Shown: positions 11,632 through 24,237, numbered from the stretch's first letter. The stretch is DNA of 64,000 nucleotides from Otatea glauca (GCA_036346275.1 CM070713.1:76500382-76564381), one strand, 5' to 3'. Numbers and translations: made by a program. The notes: a model not told the origin generated them from the letters alone.

Positions 11632-14206
11632 ATTTGCATCGGTATTGCAAATTTAGGAGTTAAGATGGTTTTATAGTCTTAGGGTTTAAGTAGTGGACAT
11701 CCGAATTCAAGGGTAACATAGATTTTTTTCTCTCATTATTATAAGAGCAACTTGCAGATGGGCTGGCTCAAAACAGCTTTGGATCCGTTTGCTTTGGTGA
11801 CGCGCCATTTCCTCCATCCTTCGATTAGACTAGATGAGTGACCGCGGCGTGCCACGTCGCGACCGTCGCTCCTCACGCGAGCAAATCGAGAAAACGCGCG
11901 ACTGCCGCTCTCAACGCGAACAAATCATGGAAACACGCGAAATGGTTGAAAGGATACAAACGTAATTGCGTTTTTTTGCATTTATTCGGCGGAACGGTTG
12001 AAAGGATATAAATGTATCTGCGTTTTTTGCATTTATTCGGGGCCTTCTCACGAAGGATCCACGATTTCGCTGAAACAAAAGGTCCTTTTCGCAAAAAACA
12101 GTAAAAACTACTTTTCGTAAAAAATGGTCAAAAGGACATAAACGCAATATTTCTTTTCTAAAAATGGACCTAAATGTATTTTTTCGGCTCGGGGCCAACT
12201 TTTCGTAAAAAATGGTCAAAAGGATCTAAATATAATTATTATTTTTTTCTGAGAGAAGACCTAAACGTATGTTTTTTTTTTGGCTCAGCTCAAGACGGTT
12301 CAAGCCGCAAGCCGAGCCGGCTTGAGCCAACTCAAATCGCTGCCAGCACGGCAAGTCTCCCAATAATAGTAGAGGTATGATGATGATGATTAATCTATAC
12401 CCCTTTATAATACACCTAAACAATTTTTCCTACGTCCACCCTAAATAATGCATCTCATTAGAGATGGCCCAATGTTCGTGCACCCAGCAAAACGTCCCCA
12501 GAAACTTGCATTCATCAAAATGAACGTCTCAGATCTTTCCTCAGTTTTACTCATTCACATCCGATGGCCATTATTTAGTGTGTCTAATCATCCCTGTGAA
12601 CCACAACAGACCTCCCCCAACTACATATTTGGAAGGAGAGCGAATCAAACAAGGAAATAAATAAGGAGGATCCGCATGCAAGGAAACCAGACTTAAATTT
12701 TTTACTGGCCAAAATTGTGCGTACTACATATTTGGAAGGAGGTGAATCAAACAAGGAAATAAGCAGGAGGATCCACATGCAAGGAAACAAGACTTGAATT
12801 TTTATTGTCCTTGCATTGTGGTCGTATTTTTTCCGAATATGACCCTTCTCGAGACTTTTTACGGATCTAGCCTCATAGAGCCTAATTTGTACAAGACGGA
12901 GGCGTTGAATTTTGTTTTTATTTTTATCTAAGGAACCAACGGTATGTGAGTCTTTGGTTATTTTTTCAATTTTTCTCGGAACCGGTGCATGAAAGCTTTA
13001 TTTAATTTTTATCTTTTTTTCCTTGCGGATCCAGCTGTTGGCGAGCGCAGTTTATTTTTCCATATTTTTCCAAAATCATCCATGTGGCCCACAACAGACC
13101 TTCCCTCACCTCCAGCATCAACAAGGAAAAGGAAACAAACGTCTTGGAATCAAGGAAAAGGAAACAAACGTCCTGGAAAAGGAAAGGACCATACATTACG
13201 TGCTGGGAAAAGAAAACCGGGAGATGAGGCAGCGCGGCCGAGAGAACGCAGGTCTGCAATGGCTCTACGGTCGCCATCGGTAGCTTTGCCGATGCGGCGA
13301 GGTTGCTGGTCAGCGACCTCACGGCCGCCGTGCCTCGGCAAATTTATAATTTAATTTTTTTTGAAAATAATTTTATTAAGTACAAAATAATCGAAAGTTT
13401 TTTTGAGAATTTTTCTAGAATTTTTTAACCTAATGTACTATCTTTTCAAAAATCCTTCTATATTTAAAAAAAATGAAGGCAACTCACTTTGTAGTTTCTT
13501 CTAGTCATGATTTGGACTGGAGAAGCTTCTTCTCTTCCTCCTCCATTAAAGCAAGAAAGAAGCTCTAAAGCTCCATCAATCCCGCACCAAATCTCCTCTT
13601 TCCATCTATGTGTTAATTCCCAAATTTCGTGCTCTATTGTCAAAATTTCCTCCCAATCTGATTTGATTCCAAATTATGGTTTCCATAAATATGCTTGTTT
13701 GGGGCTATAAAGCCGTGAGTTCTCCTCCACCCCATCGCATTGCGTAAATCCCCAAGTGATCCCTCTTGTAAAGATCGCGGATTTTGGAGGTAACCAAGCC
13801 ATCACCGTCATCTTTCGTGAAATTCACCGCAGCCGTGACTCTCTCACGCAGTCTTGGTCGACGATCTCGCCGCACTTGATCTTGACCCATTGTGACCGAC
13901 CACCCACCTGGCCTTCCCTCCCCCTTGCGTTGGCCAAGCCAGAGAGCACGCTGTTGTGCTATCTGTGGAAGCTGTAAAAAAATCTAAAATCGAAAATTCT
14001 TTTTCTTTATCTTTCTTGATTTAAAATCTTTTGGGAGCCGTTTTTGCCATTCGACCTCCATTTAGTTCCGTTTTCTTTCTAAATTCATTTAAAATATTAA
14101 ATTTCTCTTTTATTATTAAGTGTTGTATTCATACTTATCTTCTCATTTAATTGATAAGCGGGTGTACTGCCATCGTAGCGTTAGCACAGACACTATACTA
14201 GTTTGG
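11632..14206. other. Gene-poor stretch with short tandem duplications
   Basis: No gene was recognised. There is a ~55-bp direct repeat near 11945-12045 (GGTTGAAAGGATA...GCATTTATTCGG) and an ~80-bp direct repeat at about 12622-12702 and 12724-12803 (CTACATATTTGGAAGGAG...). A related CCACAACAGACCT segment occurs at 12602 and 13090. The GC-rich patch 13130-13345 and the 13500-13980 segment have readings on both strands but no family signature. Confidence 0.4.
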
Positions 14207-14344
14207 GAGAGGTGCTTCAATGCTTTTTTTTTTAAGTTGTATAAATATTAAAGCATGAATAAAAAGTAGATGGAGATTACCTACCATTTCACTTGCTTTA
14301 AGATTTGTATAACTTGTATTAAAAGGGAAAACATTGAAACACTC
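14207..14344. mobile_element. MITE, GAGxxGTGCTTCxATGC family
   Basis: Left end GAGAGGTGCTTCAATGC and right end AACATTGAAACACTC are inverted repeats. The interior shares ATAAATATTAAAGCATGAAT and TAGATGGxGATTAC with the copy at 58626-58768. No clear target duplication remains. Confidence 0.65.
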
Positions 14345-14670
14345 GAGTCATCCTCCTCTGCGCTTGCAGCTGCACCGCCCTACCGCTCCCCTCTTCTTCT
14401 CCCTCCCTCTCGGCGGCGGTGGCGTCTCCTAGGGTTAGGGCCTTCTCAATCCTTTCGAGGAGCCACCGCTGCGTCGCCACCACCGCTTCCTCGTCCTCCC
14501 CAGGAACATAACCCTCGCCGCGCACCCTACCTTGGAAGCCCCACGTGTTCGTTCGCCCCCGATTCTGCGGCGACGATCTAGGGAACCCTAGTCCACCGGC
14601 ACCGCCACGCTCACCTCTTCGCCACCGCCACCGACGACGACTGCAGCGGCAAGTAGCTGCCTGCCGATGC

Positions 14671-14790
14671 CACGTGGTCGTGTAATTTCACGGCGGCGGC
14701 TTCGTCTTCCACCTCGCGCGCGCCGTCGGCCCGGCACGGTGCCCTGTTCTACCGCAGCCTCCCCGACTATCCCGAGCACCGTTTCCTGGC
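14671..14790 (+). pseudogene. Possible carboxylesterase (CXE-type) fragment
   Basis: One frame reads HVVV-stop-FHGGGFVFHLARAVG at 14671-14730, resembling the oxyanion-hole HGGGF motif of plant CXE/GID1-like hydrolases. The next frame reads RSLPDYPEHRF ending at 14785, resembling the PEHRFPA motif that follows in that family. A stop and a frameshift lie between them. Only two short motifs support this, and the surrounding GC-rich DNA (14345-15100) could equally be the leader exon of an unrelated transcript. Confidence 0.22.
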
Positions 14791-15100
14791 GACGACGAGG
14801 AACCCTTCCGCCTACCCCGGTCGCCGACCTCGTAGCGGGCTACATCGCCCGCCGCCTTCCAAACAGCCAACTCCGTCGACCTCGAAAACTCTTATCCGGC
14901 TGTCTTGGCCCTACGCTCTCCTAGGTAGTCACGGTGTTGGAGCGGCGTTGGGGGATTTCGTGCCTTCAAGGTGACGTCCATTCCAAGGAGCAATCACTCG
15001 CGTATCCTGCTGCGTCCTGGTTCCCATGAGGACGTCGACGACGTATCTCTTCACCCGCACGGACTCTCTTCCTCGCACGCCCAAGGTGGTCTCTGAAAAC

Positions 15101-17982
15101 CCTATTTCCGTGTTAGATATTGCAGGTCTTGCGCTGATTTCATATATTTGGGCTAATCTCGTACGTACTTAGGCTTTACTTCTGAGAAATGTGAACCGAT
15201 CTGTTATTTGCAATTCATGAATTGCTTTGGGGCTTGCTTGATCTCTCTTTGGTTTGATGACAAAATAATGCTTGATCTGAATCTATAAATTAGTTGGTCT
15301 TCATTTTCTTTTGAAACTGCTAGTGTCCTGCTTGCTATTTCTGTTTTGTAACTATTCCTACGATTTAATCAGCCGTTTTCTACCGTGCAATACCCTACTG
15401 AAAAGCACAAAGAAAATCGGTTTAGTTATCTAGTTGATGATAGCGGGTGCTGTAACCCTCCAGCTATTAGCAATTAAAATCATTTCTGTAGAATTTTACA
15501 TTACTGTAAATCTTGGCGAAACTTAGTTACATTACACTAGGGGAAAAGTAGCGTGAAATTTGATCTTTCCCACCTCCTTTTGTTATATTGATGGTTTGTT
15601 ATTCCTAAATTTGATAGGGTTGTCCCTACTGATGCTGTCAGTTGTAGATGCTGAACTGAACGCTTAGGTGATGCTGTGAGGGGAATAGGTTTCGTCCATT
15701 TGATATTTTATTGAAGGGGGAACATATTGCTTTCATGTCTGATGTTTCAGATACATAAGAATGTGTTTTAACAGTTGGAATATGATATATCTTGAATTAG
15801 GGCCTTTTCTTTGGTACCTGCTTGTTGTGCATTATTTGTTAGCAGCATTATTTGTTAGAAGATATCTGATTTGTCCATAGAGTATGGCAATTAGCTGGTT
15901 TGTGCAGAAGTTTGTAGATAAAGGTAATAAGCTAGCTGTGGAATTTCTTGGATTTTTATTGCCTATTAATTGTCTGACCTAATTATTGTTGCTGCTGTTG
16001 TCTGTTATTAACCTCTTGATGTGCATCATGTTATCATATATAGTTGTCTTCTGGGAATGACCTATGCTGCTGGACTTCATTAATCCTTGTTGCTCTTGAT
16101 GTTTGTAATGGCGATAATGCTTGCCTACTTTTATTCTGAAATACGGTTCTGTTGGATCTTACAATACCCTTTTTCATATTTTACATACTATGGTTATTTT
16201 TTCCACTTAAACATTATCTCTTTTTTTCATCCTCCCCTCTATCTATTGACTGTACTGACTACTGGCTTTCCTTCTCTAACTCTTTTTGAAATCCAAAACA
16301 TTTTTAACTTGAAAGAAATGCCTGTTTCAAGCACACTATAGAACTAGCAAGATGAGGGATACTGTTCTAGCACTATGGACATAAGAAATACCATATTAAG
16401 GTCTTGACATATTTAGTATGGAGTTACAAAAGTCTTATGCTTCTTTATCTAGGTTACTTCATAATCTCATTGCTGCTGTTATGCGTGTTTGGATGTACAG
16501 CTTTCTTCGGTAGAATATTGTCTGACAAGCCTGGATGCTATTTTCCTAAATCCTATTTTTTACCTTAAATTTGTATTTTACTAGTTGCAATACATGTTGA
16601 TTACTATGCAGAATTGCAGATACACCAGAAAAAGAATCAATATGCTGTTAGTTGGCCATCCTCCTTTGTGTGCTAAATTACAGGCCATACTTTAGTATTC
16701 ACACACTTTAATCTGACGATGGTTCTTCTTCTAACATCTAAGTCATGTGCATGCGAAACGTGTTCTTACACTCATTTTAGCTGTTTGCTTTTCTTTCTTT
16801 CTTCTGAATTACTCAGTGAAGTGAAGTCACAGGTATGGTCATGATCAGTTGGGGTTATTCTGTTTCACATTACAACTAGTCATATTCATTGTTTGATCTC
16901 CTGTATGATTGTAAGCTAGTGATTTTGTCGGGCTACCTAGTTTAAGAAAGTGTTTAATCCTAATTCTTGTCTTCGGTTCTCACCGACTCACCGTAGTAGC
17001 TCCGTTATATGCAGAAGTTGGTAATGTGCTGAGCAATTAGTGATTCAGAACTACTTTACCTTTTAGATGGCAAAATGGGAAATTGTCATGTTGATTCTCT
17101 TCAACAAAATGAGGTTACGCTTGGTTATTTTTGCAATGGAAAGAATGCATTCCTTTTATTTTCGATGCCCTGTGTCTTACTGGTCAATAGATATATGTGT
17201 AGGGTGTGTAAGGACTGGTAGTAGGGTATAACCCTATACATAGCCATTGATACGCTAAATGAAATAGTCATCCAGCAATGATGGTCATTGATTAGTGTGC
17301 ATCCAACGGCTCACGTTAAGGAGAGTGCCACCGGATGTTGCTTGGAACCCACTGAAAATTTAATGAAGAGAGCCTGGAGTCTTGGACGTTCTCTCTTGCC
17401 TTTTGGAGATGTTTCCTCGTCATTGCGCACCCGCAGCAGATACAAAGTACCATACGCAGGCAAAAGCCACTTCTTTTGCTCCTTCTATTACACGTGTTAG
17501 CTCGAATGCAAAAGTAGAGTTGGGGAGCTCATGATTTTTTTTCTAGGATCAATGTGAAATTGGTTTGTTGAAAATAATCCAATAGTGTTTTTTTTCATCG
17601 ATATAATCGAATTGTGTTTTTGCTCCATTATTCCAACTTTTTTTTCCCGTAAATATATTTTACACCTAGCCTTGAATAGTTAGCTATAAATGCTCTTGTT
17701 ATATTTACTTTCTGAGCTCCCTGTTGTATTCTTTTTTCTTTCAAGTTTCCCCCATCTTTATCTCTGGCGTGCAAAGCACACACTAATTACTAGTATTTAT
17801 AAGAATCAAATAAATAACAAATTTACAAGACAAAAGTGAAAGAGGAAAGGTACAGGACAAAGTAAAAAAAAAATCACGCTGAAACCGGTAATGTTACTAC
17901 TTTCAGCCACTCAGCATTTTCTTATCCATAGTTTTTATGATTTGGTACTTCTTTGCTGATCTTTGTCTCATATTATGTGCAG
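15101..17982. other. T-rich, intron-like or intergenic DNA
   Basis: There is no recognisable coding sequence. The T-rich + strand composition is consistent with a long intron between the GC-rich block ending near 15087 (which closes with CCCAAG|GTGG, a donor-like site) and the exon at 17983. That link is inferred only. Confidence 0.3.
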
Positions 17983-19034
17983 GATGGATAGGTTAGTGTA
18001 TGAGATCATGGATGTGATCGATGTGAGGAAACACTGGATGAACTCTTGAAGGGCTGGTGATAAAAGCTCAGATACAGTGAACACTTAACCCCCTCCCCTT
18101 CTCTTTCTGGGTCTACATCCTTGTTCTCCCAGATCTAGGAGCGCTTCGAAATGACAGTGGGCCATTTTGCTATAGTCTAAAACCTGAATTATAAAATTAG
18201 TTCTCGGTAGTAATATACCTATGGATTCAGTTGAACTTCATTAGCTCTTGCCTCTTGGTGAGTAAAGAAATTTGATTGTTACTTGTTAGTTCTCTGTACA
18301 ACACCTAACGTATCTCAATTCAATCAAATGATTAGCTCCTGGTCGAGTCTTAAAAAATATTACATCATCATTTCCCAATTAAAGCAAAACATCATATGGG
18401 GTTATCCTTCAAGGCTTGTTTGATCAGAAGCCCATTTCTTGGACGGGTGGATAATGCCAAGACGTGATGTCGAATCAAACTTTGACCATTATATGAAAAA
18501 TGCATGTTTACCTTTATGGTTAAGACCTGATATCTGGTAGACCTTTTTTGACCCCACAAAAAGAGGATTTATCTGGTAAGACAGTCCATTGAAATGTAGA
18601 GCTTGTTTTATTATGCTTCAGGTGACCCCTTGAGGATTTACTCAGCCTGGCTGCTCAAGGTGTTTTAAACATTAAACCTGTCGAACTGCATTCAGTTTTC
18701 TCTAATCATTTCATAAATTTTGTTTGGGTAGTAATCACATTATTGAGCATTGATATAATGGTATTTAACTGTATTAGGAACTTGAATGAACTCTCTTTTA
18801 GAAAAGCTGCTAAGTGCTAACTACATTATCTAGTGTGATTTTGTTGGTCGCTTAGGTAATTGTTGTAATGAATTTCTTTTCTTTGCCCCGCCAATTGTTA
18901 TCTTGTAATCCTTTCATAAGCTAAATTCTAAAGAGGACTTACCATGTTTGCAGGAAATTAAGGATTCCTGTATGGGTGCCAGTGCCACTAATGAGTACTA
19001 TAAGAAAGCTGTTAACAAGGGAATCCGTCGTTAA
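17983..19034 (+). CDS. Two 3'-terminal exons of an unidentified gene
   Basis: A 40-nt exon at 17983-18022 (acceptor TATGTGCAG, donor GAT|GTGAGG) and an 81-nt exon at 18954-19034 (acceptor TTTGCAG, stop TAA) join in phase. They read MDRLVYEIMDVID followed by EIKDSCMGASATNEYYKKAV and NKGIRR. The agreement of phase and the good splice consensus suggest a real gene end, but I do not recognise the protein. Earlier exons were not found; the GC-rich 5'-like block at 14345-15087 is a candidate start (it contains MRTSTTYLF near 15027). A repeat array begins about 40 bases after the stop. Confidence 0.35.
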
Positions 19035-19069
19035 GTTGTGTAATTAGTCTGTCCTGCGTTTCGTTAAAT

Positions 19070-20110
19070 TGTGTAATTCGTTCGTCTCTCTGCCGGCCAA
19101 TCTATGCGCTGGTGGGTCGCTATTGTTTATGGCCCGGTAAATTGTGGAACTAGGCTGGTTGATGCGACGTAAATGGGCCGCAAAATCTTTTGGTAGAATG
19201 TGTCGCAGTATTTCCATATCGGACTCTGGTTCCTGCCGTATCAGTTCGGCCTTCAATGGGGTGGCATTTGTATTCGACTGTTTGGAAGGAAAAATAGCGT
19301 TGGCCGAAACTGATAACAGTATTTTCTGAATGGGCAGTAACTGGGACGGATGTTCTACCGACCGGCCGTAACTGGGCGTAATATTTGCTTGATATGTCGT
19401 TAGTAGGCCTTTTTTTTGACTGGTGGGTCGTAAGGGCTTCATGTTATCCCACTAGGCCAGATTTTTACTGACGGGCTCCATAAATGGGCCTGATATTTAA
19501 TGATTGGCTGTTTGTTGACGCATTTTTCTCAAAAGGGCCCGTTATTTTCTGTAAGTTGCACATTTTCCTAATCGGCTTGGCATGTTCGTGACGAGCTTTA
19601 AGTGGGCTAGATGTTTTTATGATGGGCCTCTAGGTGTGCCCGAAATTTCCATGATGGGCTTTAACTGGGCCGATATTTACGTGATGATCTGTCCATGGGC
19701 TCGATATTTTTAAAGATGGGCTTTAAGTGGGCCAATATTTCATCTTGGGCTTTTAAGTGTGCCTATATCTTCATATTGGGCTTTTAAGTGGGACTGATAT
19801 TTCCATATTGGGTCGAAAATGGGCATCCCTTGATGTTCTATTAATTGGCCGTATGTGATTAGCAAATGTTATTAATGGGCCGTACATTAGCAAATTTTAT
19901 TAATGGGCCGTACATTGGCAAATTTTATTAATGGGCAAATGTTCAGAATGGGTCCGTGTGTAGTCCCAACTTTCACAATGTGTCGTAAGCGGGCCTGATA
20001 TTTTTCTCGTGGTAGCGGCCGTATTTGGGCAAATTTTCGTAGCGGGCCGTAAATTCGCCCTATATTTTCCTGAACGTCCAGAAAATTCCTGATGGGCCGT
20101 ATATGCGACA
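19070..20110 (+). repeat. Degenerate ~32-bp tandem array rich in TGGGCC-type motifs
   Basis: About thirty imperfect units of the form GATGGGCTTTAAGTGGGCC plus GATATTTCCAT follow one another, clearest at 19610-19810. Towards 19850-19940 the unit changes to TATTAATGGGCCGTACATTA plus GCAAATTT, repeated three times. The unit length drifts around 30-34 bp. The open readings across it on both strands come from the periodicity and are not genes. It may be the subterminal repeat region of a DNA transposon. Confidence 0.75.
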
Positions 20111-20289
20111 GATTTCCCATCCATGCATTTTTTTTTTGCGTCTTCGGTGGGCTGACTTGTTTTCCTATGTGCTGCAACATTGTTTCTGCTCGACCTTCAA
20201 TGTTCCTGATATTCTCTGTGGCCTGTAGTCCTGTTATTGGCCAGAACTTCACGGGGTGTCTTCGATGTGCTGACTTGTAAATATCCTTC

Positions 20290-20450
20290 AAAATAATAAG
20301 AGAGATGTTTATATGTTTTTCTTTAAAAAGTTGTACAAATATTAAAGCATAAAAGAGAGATGTTCCTATGTTTTTCTTTAAAAAGTTGTACAAATATTAA
20401 AGCATAAATGAAAGATAGACGATGATTAAAAAGCATTGAAGCCGCTCAAA
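20290..20450. mobile_element. MITE of the GTGCTTCxATGC family with duplicated left end
   Basis: Two direct ~46-bp copies containing TCTTTAAAAAGTTGTACAAATA-type sequence (about 20301 and 20347) precede a right end AAAGCATTGAAGCCGCTC. That end matches the inverted ends of the MITEs at 14207 and 58626. The left end is duplicated and altered. Confidence 0.55.
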
Positions 20451-22139
20451 ATGAAAACATTACCAGCACTGGACGTCCTTGGTGTTACTTTGACCTGCGG
20501 TTTCCTTGCTAGCTCGCAGACTCATATAGCTGAACATACCGCGAAACCAAAATGCGAAACTCCAGGCAGCCTGCTGGAGTTCAGCAGATTACAATGCCAA
20601 TAGCCTGTACCACGCAACAACCTGATGCTCTTTGCGGTGGACTGCCTTTCCACCCTGCATGGCTAGCCGGTGTTACCAGATTGCCCGCATTCTGTCTAGT
20701 GACGATATGTGTTTCCGGAAACAGTGCCACCCTAAGTGTCATTTGTACCAACCAAAATAAAATCAGGCGTTAATCATTGCTCCACAAATTATTTGGTTTG
20801 GTAGGTCTTTTTAAAAAAGAAGTAACAGTGCATACGGTATGGATAGGACTTAACATTGCATACGGTTTGAGCGAGTTGCTAATCATCTGCACTAATCATC
20901 CAAAGTTCCATTAGACTAACTAGGCGCAGGGGGAAAAACATTAATTCAGCGCCATTCTTAGAGGTGTCCTATTATCCAGTAAAAAAACATGTTTATAACA
21001 CAATCGGACGAACAAGACATAATACCAAAAATAGTGAGAGGCTTTAGATAATTCGTGCAAGTACCTGGAAAAGAAACACCGATCAGCTGTTACGTTTTCT
21101 TTACCACTACTATAAACCCTCCCTACAGATCACAGTAGCACATATAACAACACAAGATTCTAATTAATCTCCCAGAAATTTAAATTATGTCTTAAGTACT
21201 TAATGTGTCCTTACCAACTATTTAGACTCGTTACTTTCTTCCATATGTGCTCCAAATCCAAAAGTTGTCATGGCATTGCTTAATTGCTTAATGCCATGTC
21301 AAAATAAATTATGCCATGCATGCAGATTTGAACATGATGTTCCTTGTTCATACATAGTCAAGTTTTTGAAATAAAAGCTAAGGATACCGCTACCTAGAAA
21401 GCATACACTGATGCAGTTCTTAGTAACTCGGGCAAGAAGGTGTGCGCCTCATCAGCCCTACGCCCGGAGCTGCTTGAGCCGTTTTGCTACGTCTCACAAC
21501 GCCCGAGCGTCTAGACAACACCTAGTAACATACTGATATAGTACATGGAATAAAGAGTCTTACAAAAAAAGAATCTAACTATCGATTACAGTATTCTGCT
21601 CTAATAAAATGATTATACTTTTCTAGTTCAACCCTAAATAAATGTTGGTGCAGATAGCAGCATAATACACTCCTAGTTGACTCATAGCAATTTAAAGTCG
21701 TTACTTTCGCACCTACTTAGTGAATAACAGATTGTCTGATTATTTCTGGGAAGTATAAATGTACCAGTACCAGCATGCAAAGTGTTGACATTGTGAAAAC
21801 ATGTCAGCAATATATCGACTAAAAACGTTCTTTACGAACATTAGCATTATACGGGGATCAAATTTATGCTGACTAGATTTTTCTAGTCCGGCTGATACAA
21901 TGCGGAACAGAATTATCCCTAATTTAGAGCACTATAGAGTGCACAAAATGAGCCATCTCTTAGTAAGAGCTAAGAGGTGGCTTTGCCCAGGCTCCAGGGA
22001 ACAAAAGCCAATACCTCGCATAGGCAATACCGAGTCTAATTCAAGGCAAATAGGCTATAGATCGAACTCTGCACAAATATGTTTCGCATTTCAAAGGAAA
22101 TGGACCTAGAAAATAGATCCCTAAATAAGATAACCACGT
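20451..22139. other. Intergenic stretch, no gene recognised
   Basis: The composition is ordinary. The GC-richer bit at 20560-20720 has readings on both strands without known motifs. A GGGCGTCTAG-type low-copy repeat occurs near 21480-21520. Confidence 0.35.
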
Positions 22140-23130
22140 CCATAACCCTAATGACATGAACCGGGCACGTAACCACGGACAGAAGAATTAGCACAACACA
22201 ATCACACATAAAGCGCACCGAATCATCAGCATATGTAAACACATCACAGATCGAAACAGTATGAACCCACAATCGCGCATACACGGACTCGATTTGGATG
22301 AAAACAAGAAAATCGCACCTAAAATTTCCGAGATTCCCTCACCTTGGGGTCACACGACGTGCACAAGCTGAAGCCGTTGTGGAGGGGGTGAAGCGGACTC
22401 GGGCCGTCGCGGTCGGTGATGTCTCCGATCTAAACCCTAGCCCAAGCCCAGCTTCCCAGGGAAGCAACGGCCGAAATGCGGCGGGCCAAGCGGCTTCTCC
22501 AGCGGACCTACTCCGCTTCTTTGTGACATAAACGCAATCACACACAAACTGCACGAATCATCACTTCATCAGTATATGTAAACAAATCATAAACACAATC
22601 ACACAGAAACCGCACGAGCCATCAGCATATGTAAACAAATCGACGCAGATGGAAACAGTGTGAACCCACAATCGCACAGACACAAACTCGATTCGGATGT
22701 AAACAAGAGAATCGCGAGTATAATTTCCGAGATTTCCTCACCTTGGTGTCAGAGTGCACAAGTCGAAGCCGTTACAGGCGGGGAGAAGCGGATCCAGGCG
22801 GCCGCGGCCGGCGACGTCTCCGATCCAGACCGTGGAGGAGGGCGAGGCCGGTGTCACGAAGAAGCGGACGAGGCGCGACGGCGGCAGCGGGGCCGCGCCT
22901 CCGCGTGGAGAAGCCGCTCGGTCGGCCGCCAGTGCCCTGTGTAGCTGGGGTTGAGCTAGGGTCTGGAGAAAGAGATGTGGTTGCCATGCGGGCAGCCGAT
23001 GGAGTTGGGGGAAGGAGAGAGAGAGAGGGATGTGAAGCGGAAGGGAAGCTTCGAAGAGAAGGAAACGGGCAAACTGATGCGGAAGAGAGGGGTGGATTTT
23101 GGTGGGCTCGTCATGTCGGTTACATACAGT
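22140..23130 (-). other. Tandemly duplicated first-exon-like segment
   Basis: Read on the - strand, 22740-23130 looks like a plant promoter-proximal exon: pyrimidine-rich TCTCTCTCTCC leader, GC-rich body, and a donor CCAAG|GTGAGG at about 22744. A second, diverged copy at about 22340-22540 keeps the same order, including GGAGACxTCxCCG, the region encoding GCTTC-ACTTGTGCA-like sequence, and the donor CCAAG|GTGAGGGAATC. The downstream part (GTTTCxATCTG, TTTACATATGCTGATG) is also duplicated. No protein family was recognised, and downstream exons were not found. Confidence 0.45.
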
Positions 23131-23204
23131 GGGGCCATACGTCAGTGAACGTTCCTTTTGAGTTCCTTTTCTTTGGGATTTCCCACTAATCCGATTGCGC
23201 ATTG

Positions 23205-23624
23205 GATTTTATTTTTAAAATAATACATTCTTTAAATAATTTTATAAAATTAATACGCCGAAACAAAATTTTACAAAAATAAACGTCTGTCGTGAAACGG
23301 CGACAGAGGATCGCGCATTGGATTTTTTAAAAAACAATACATTCTTTAAATAATTTTACAAAAATAATACGCCGAAACAAAATTTTACAAAAATACATTT
23401 CTGTCACGAAACGGTAACAGATGTCTGCTTAGTCAAGGATTGGGTTGGCAGACAGATTATTTTATCGTGAATTCACTTAGTTCACAAGGTTGAGGCAACA
23501 GAAGGTCTGTCACCGTTTAAAGTCACCATTTGAAACAGCGACAGAGGTGGTATTTTTGTAAAAATTTGTTTCGATGTATTATTTTTGCAAAATAATTTTA
23601 AAAATGTCTTATTTAAAAAAATTC
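23205..23624. mobile_element. Foldback/long-TIR element, copy A
   Basis: The left arm (GGATTTTATTTTTAAAATAA..., ACGCCGAAACAAAATTTTAC, CGGCGACAGAG) and right arm (its inverted counterpart, ending TTAAAAAAATTC) pair over about 100 bp. The left end is partly repeated at 23314-23420 together with its GCGCATTGGATTTT junction. It shares terminal T-rich/AAATAATAC ends and the GCGACAG motif with copies B, C and D. Its target duplication is unclear. Confidence 0.6.
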
Positions 23625-24157
23625 ATTGCATGTTTGTGCCACATCTCTACGGATTCTACCCGATTGTTAACTCTTTAAAGCACAGCTTTAATTACTAATT
23701 TTTATTATAAAATATTTATAAAACCAATAAAATTATAATACTATGAAAGTATTTTTCAACACAAATTTACACCTATAACGCATCTATGACTAAAACATAA
23801 CTAAAACACAAATTTCTAAAACTAGCCCCCTCTAATTAAGCGTAGAAGAGCCGACAGGGACTCCACACTTCTTAAGAATAAGTACTTAACAAAAATAAAG
23901 CTAGCTAACTAAAACAAGTGCAACAAGTATGCAATAATGTTTTGTGTGACTGATAAACAAGTCAAGCCTAAAATGCCTATTGTATGTGAAGTCAGCTTAA
24001 GCAACGTGGAGCATTGATTACACTTCATCACAACACCTTCAAACATTGACGGGTGCGCCAGCCGTGTGCGGAAACGGCTCGACCACCCGTCCCGTTAGGG
24101 GTTTACTTTTGAAAGAAAAAACAATCGCAAGCAACAATAGTAGGAGCGCATACACTA

Positions 24158-24168
24158 GTACCACATTT
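24158..24168 (+). promoter_or_regulatory. Degenerate upstream sequence element of U2 snRNA
   Basis: GTACCACATTT matches 8 of 11 positions of the plant snRNA USE (RTCCCACATCG). It sits about 70 bp before the U2 start, the expected distance. Confidence 0.4.
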
Positions 24169-24207
24169 CCTGGCGGGAACGAGTAACAACTGAGTCAGCA
24201 GAGGCGG

Positions 24208-24215
24208 CATAAGAG
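24208..24215 (+). promoter_or_regulatory. TATA-like box of U2 snRNA
   Basis: CATAAGAG lies 23-30 bp before the U2 start, the position of the snRNA TATA box, but is a poor match. Together with the weak USE it suggests a decayed or weak promoter. Confidence 0.3.
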
Positions 24216-24237
24216 GAGCACGGCGTCGTTGCCACTC

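Noticed and set aside
13002..13354. Several overlapping readings of 86-121 codons
   Set aside because: Both strands are open because of composition; there are no splice-compatible neighbours or motifs.
19044..19442. Open reading of 132 codons on the - strand, and 19887-20393
   Set aside because: Both lie in the degenerate 32-bp repeat array or the adjacent MITE; their length comes from the periodic sequence and no family motif is present.
19070..20110. CRISPR-like array
   Set aside because: Units are contiguous and diverged with no constant repeat and unique spacers, in a plant nuclear context.
21420..21520. Possible tRNA- or SINE-like GC patch, also near 61740
   Set aside because: No A and B boxes or cloverleaf could be drawn; only a shared GGCGxCTAG-type motif.
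22738..23202. 154-codon - strand and 148-codon + strand readings
   Set aside because: GC-rich overlapping readings on both strands with no recognised domain; better read as a promoter/first-exon region.
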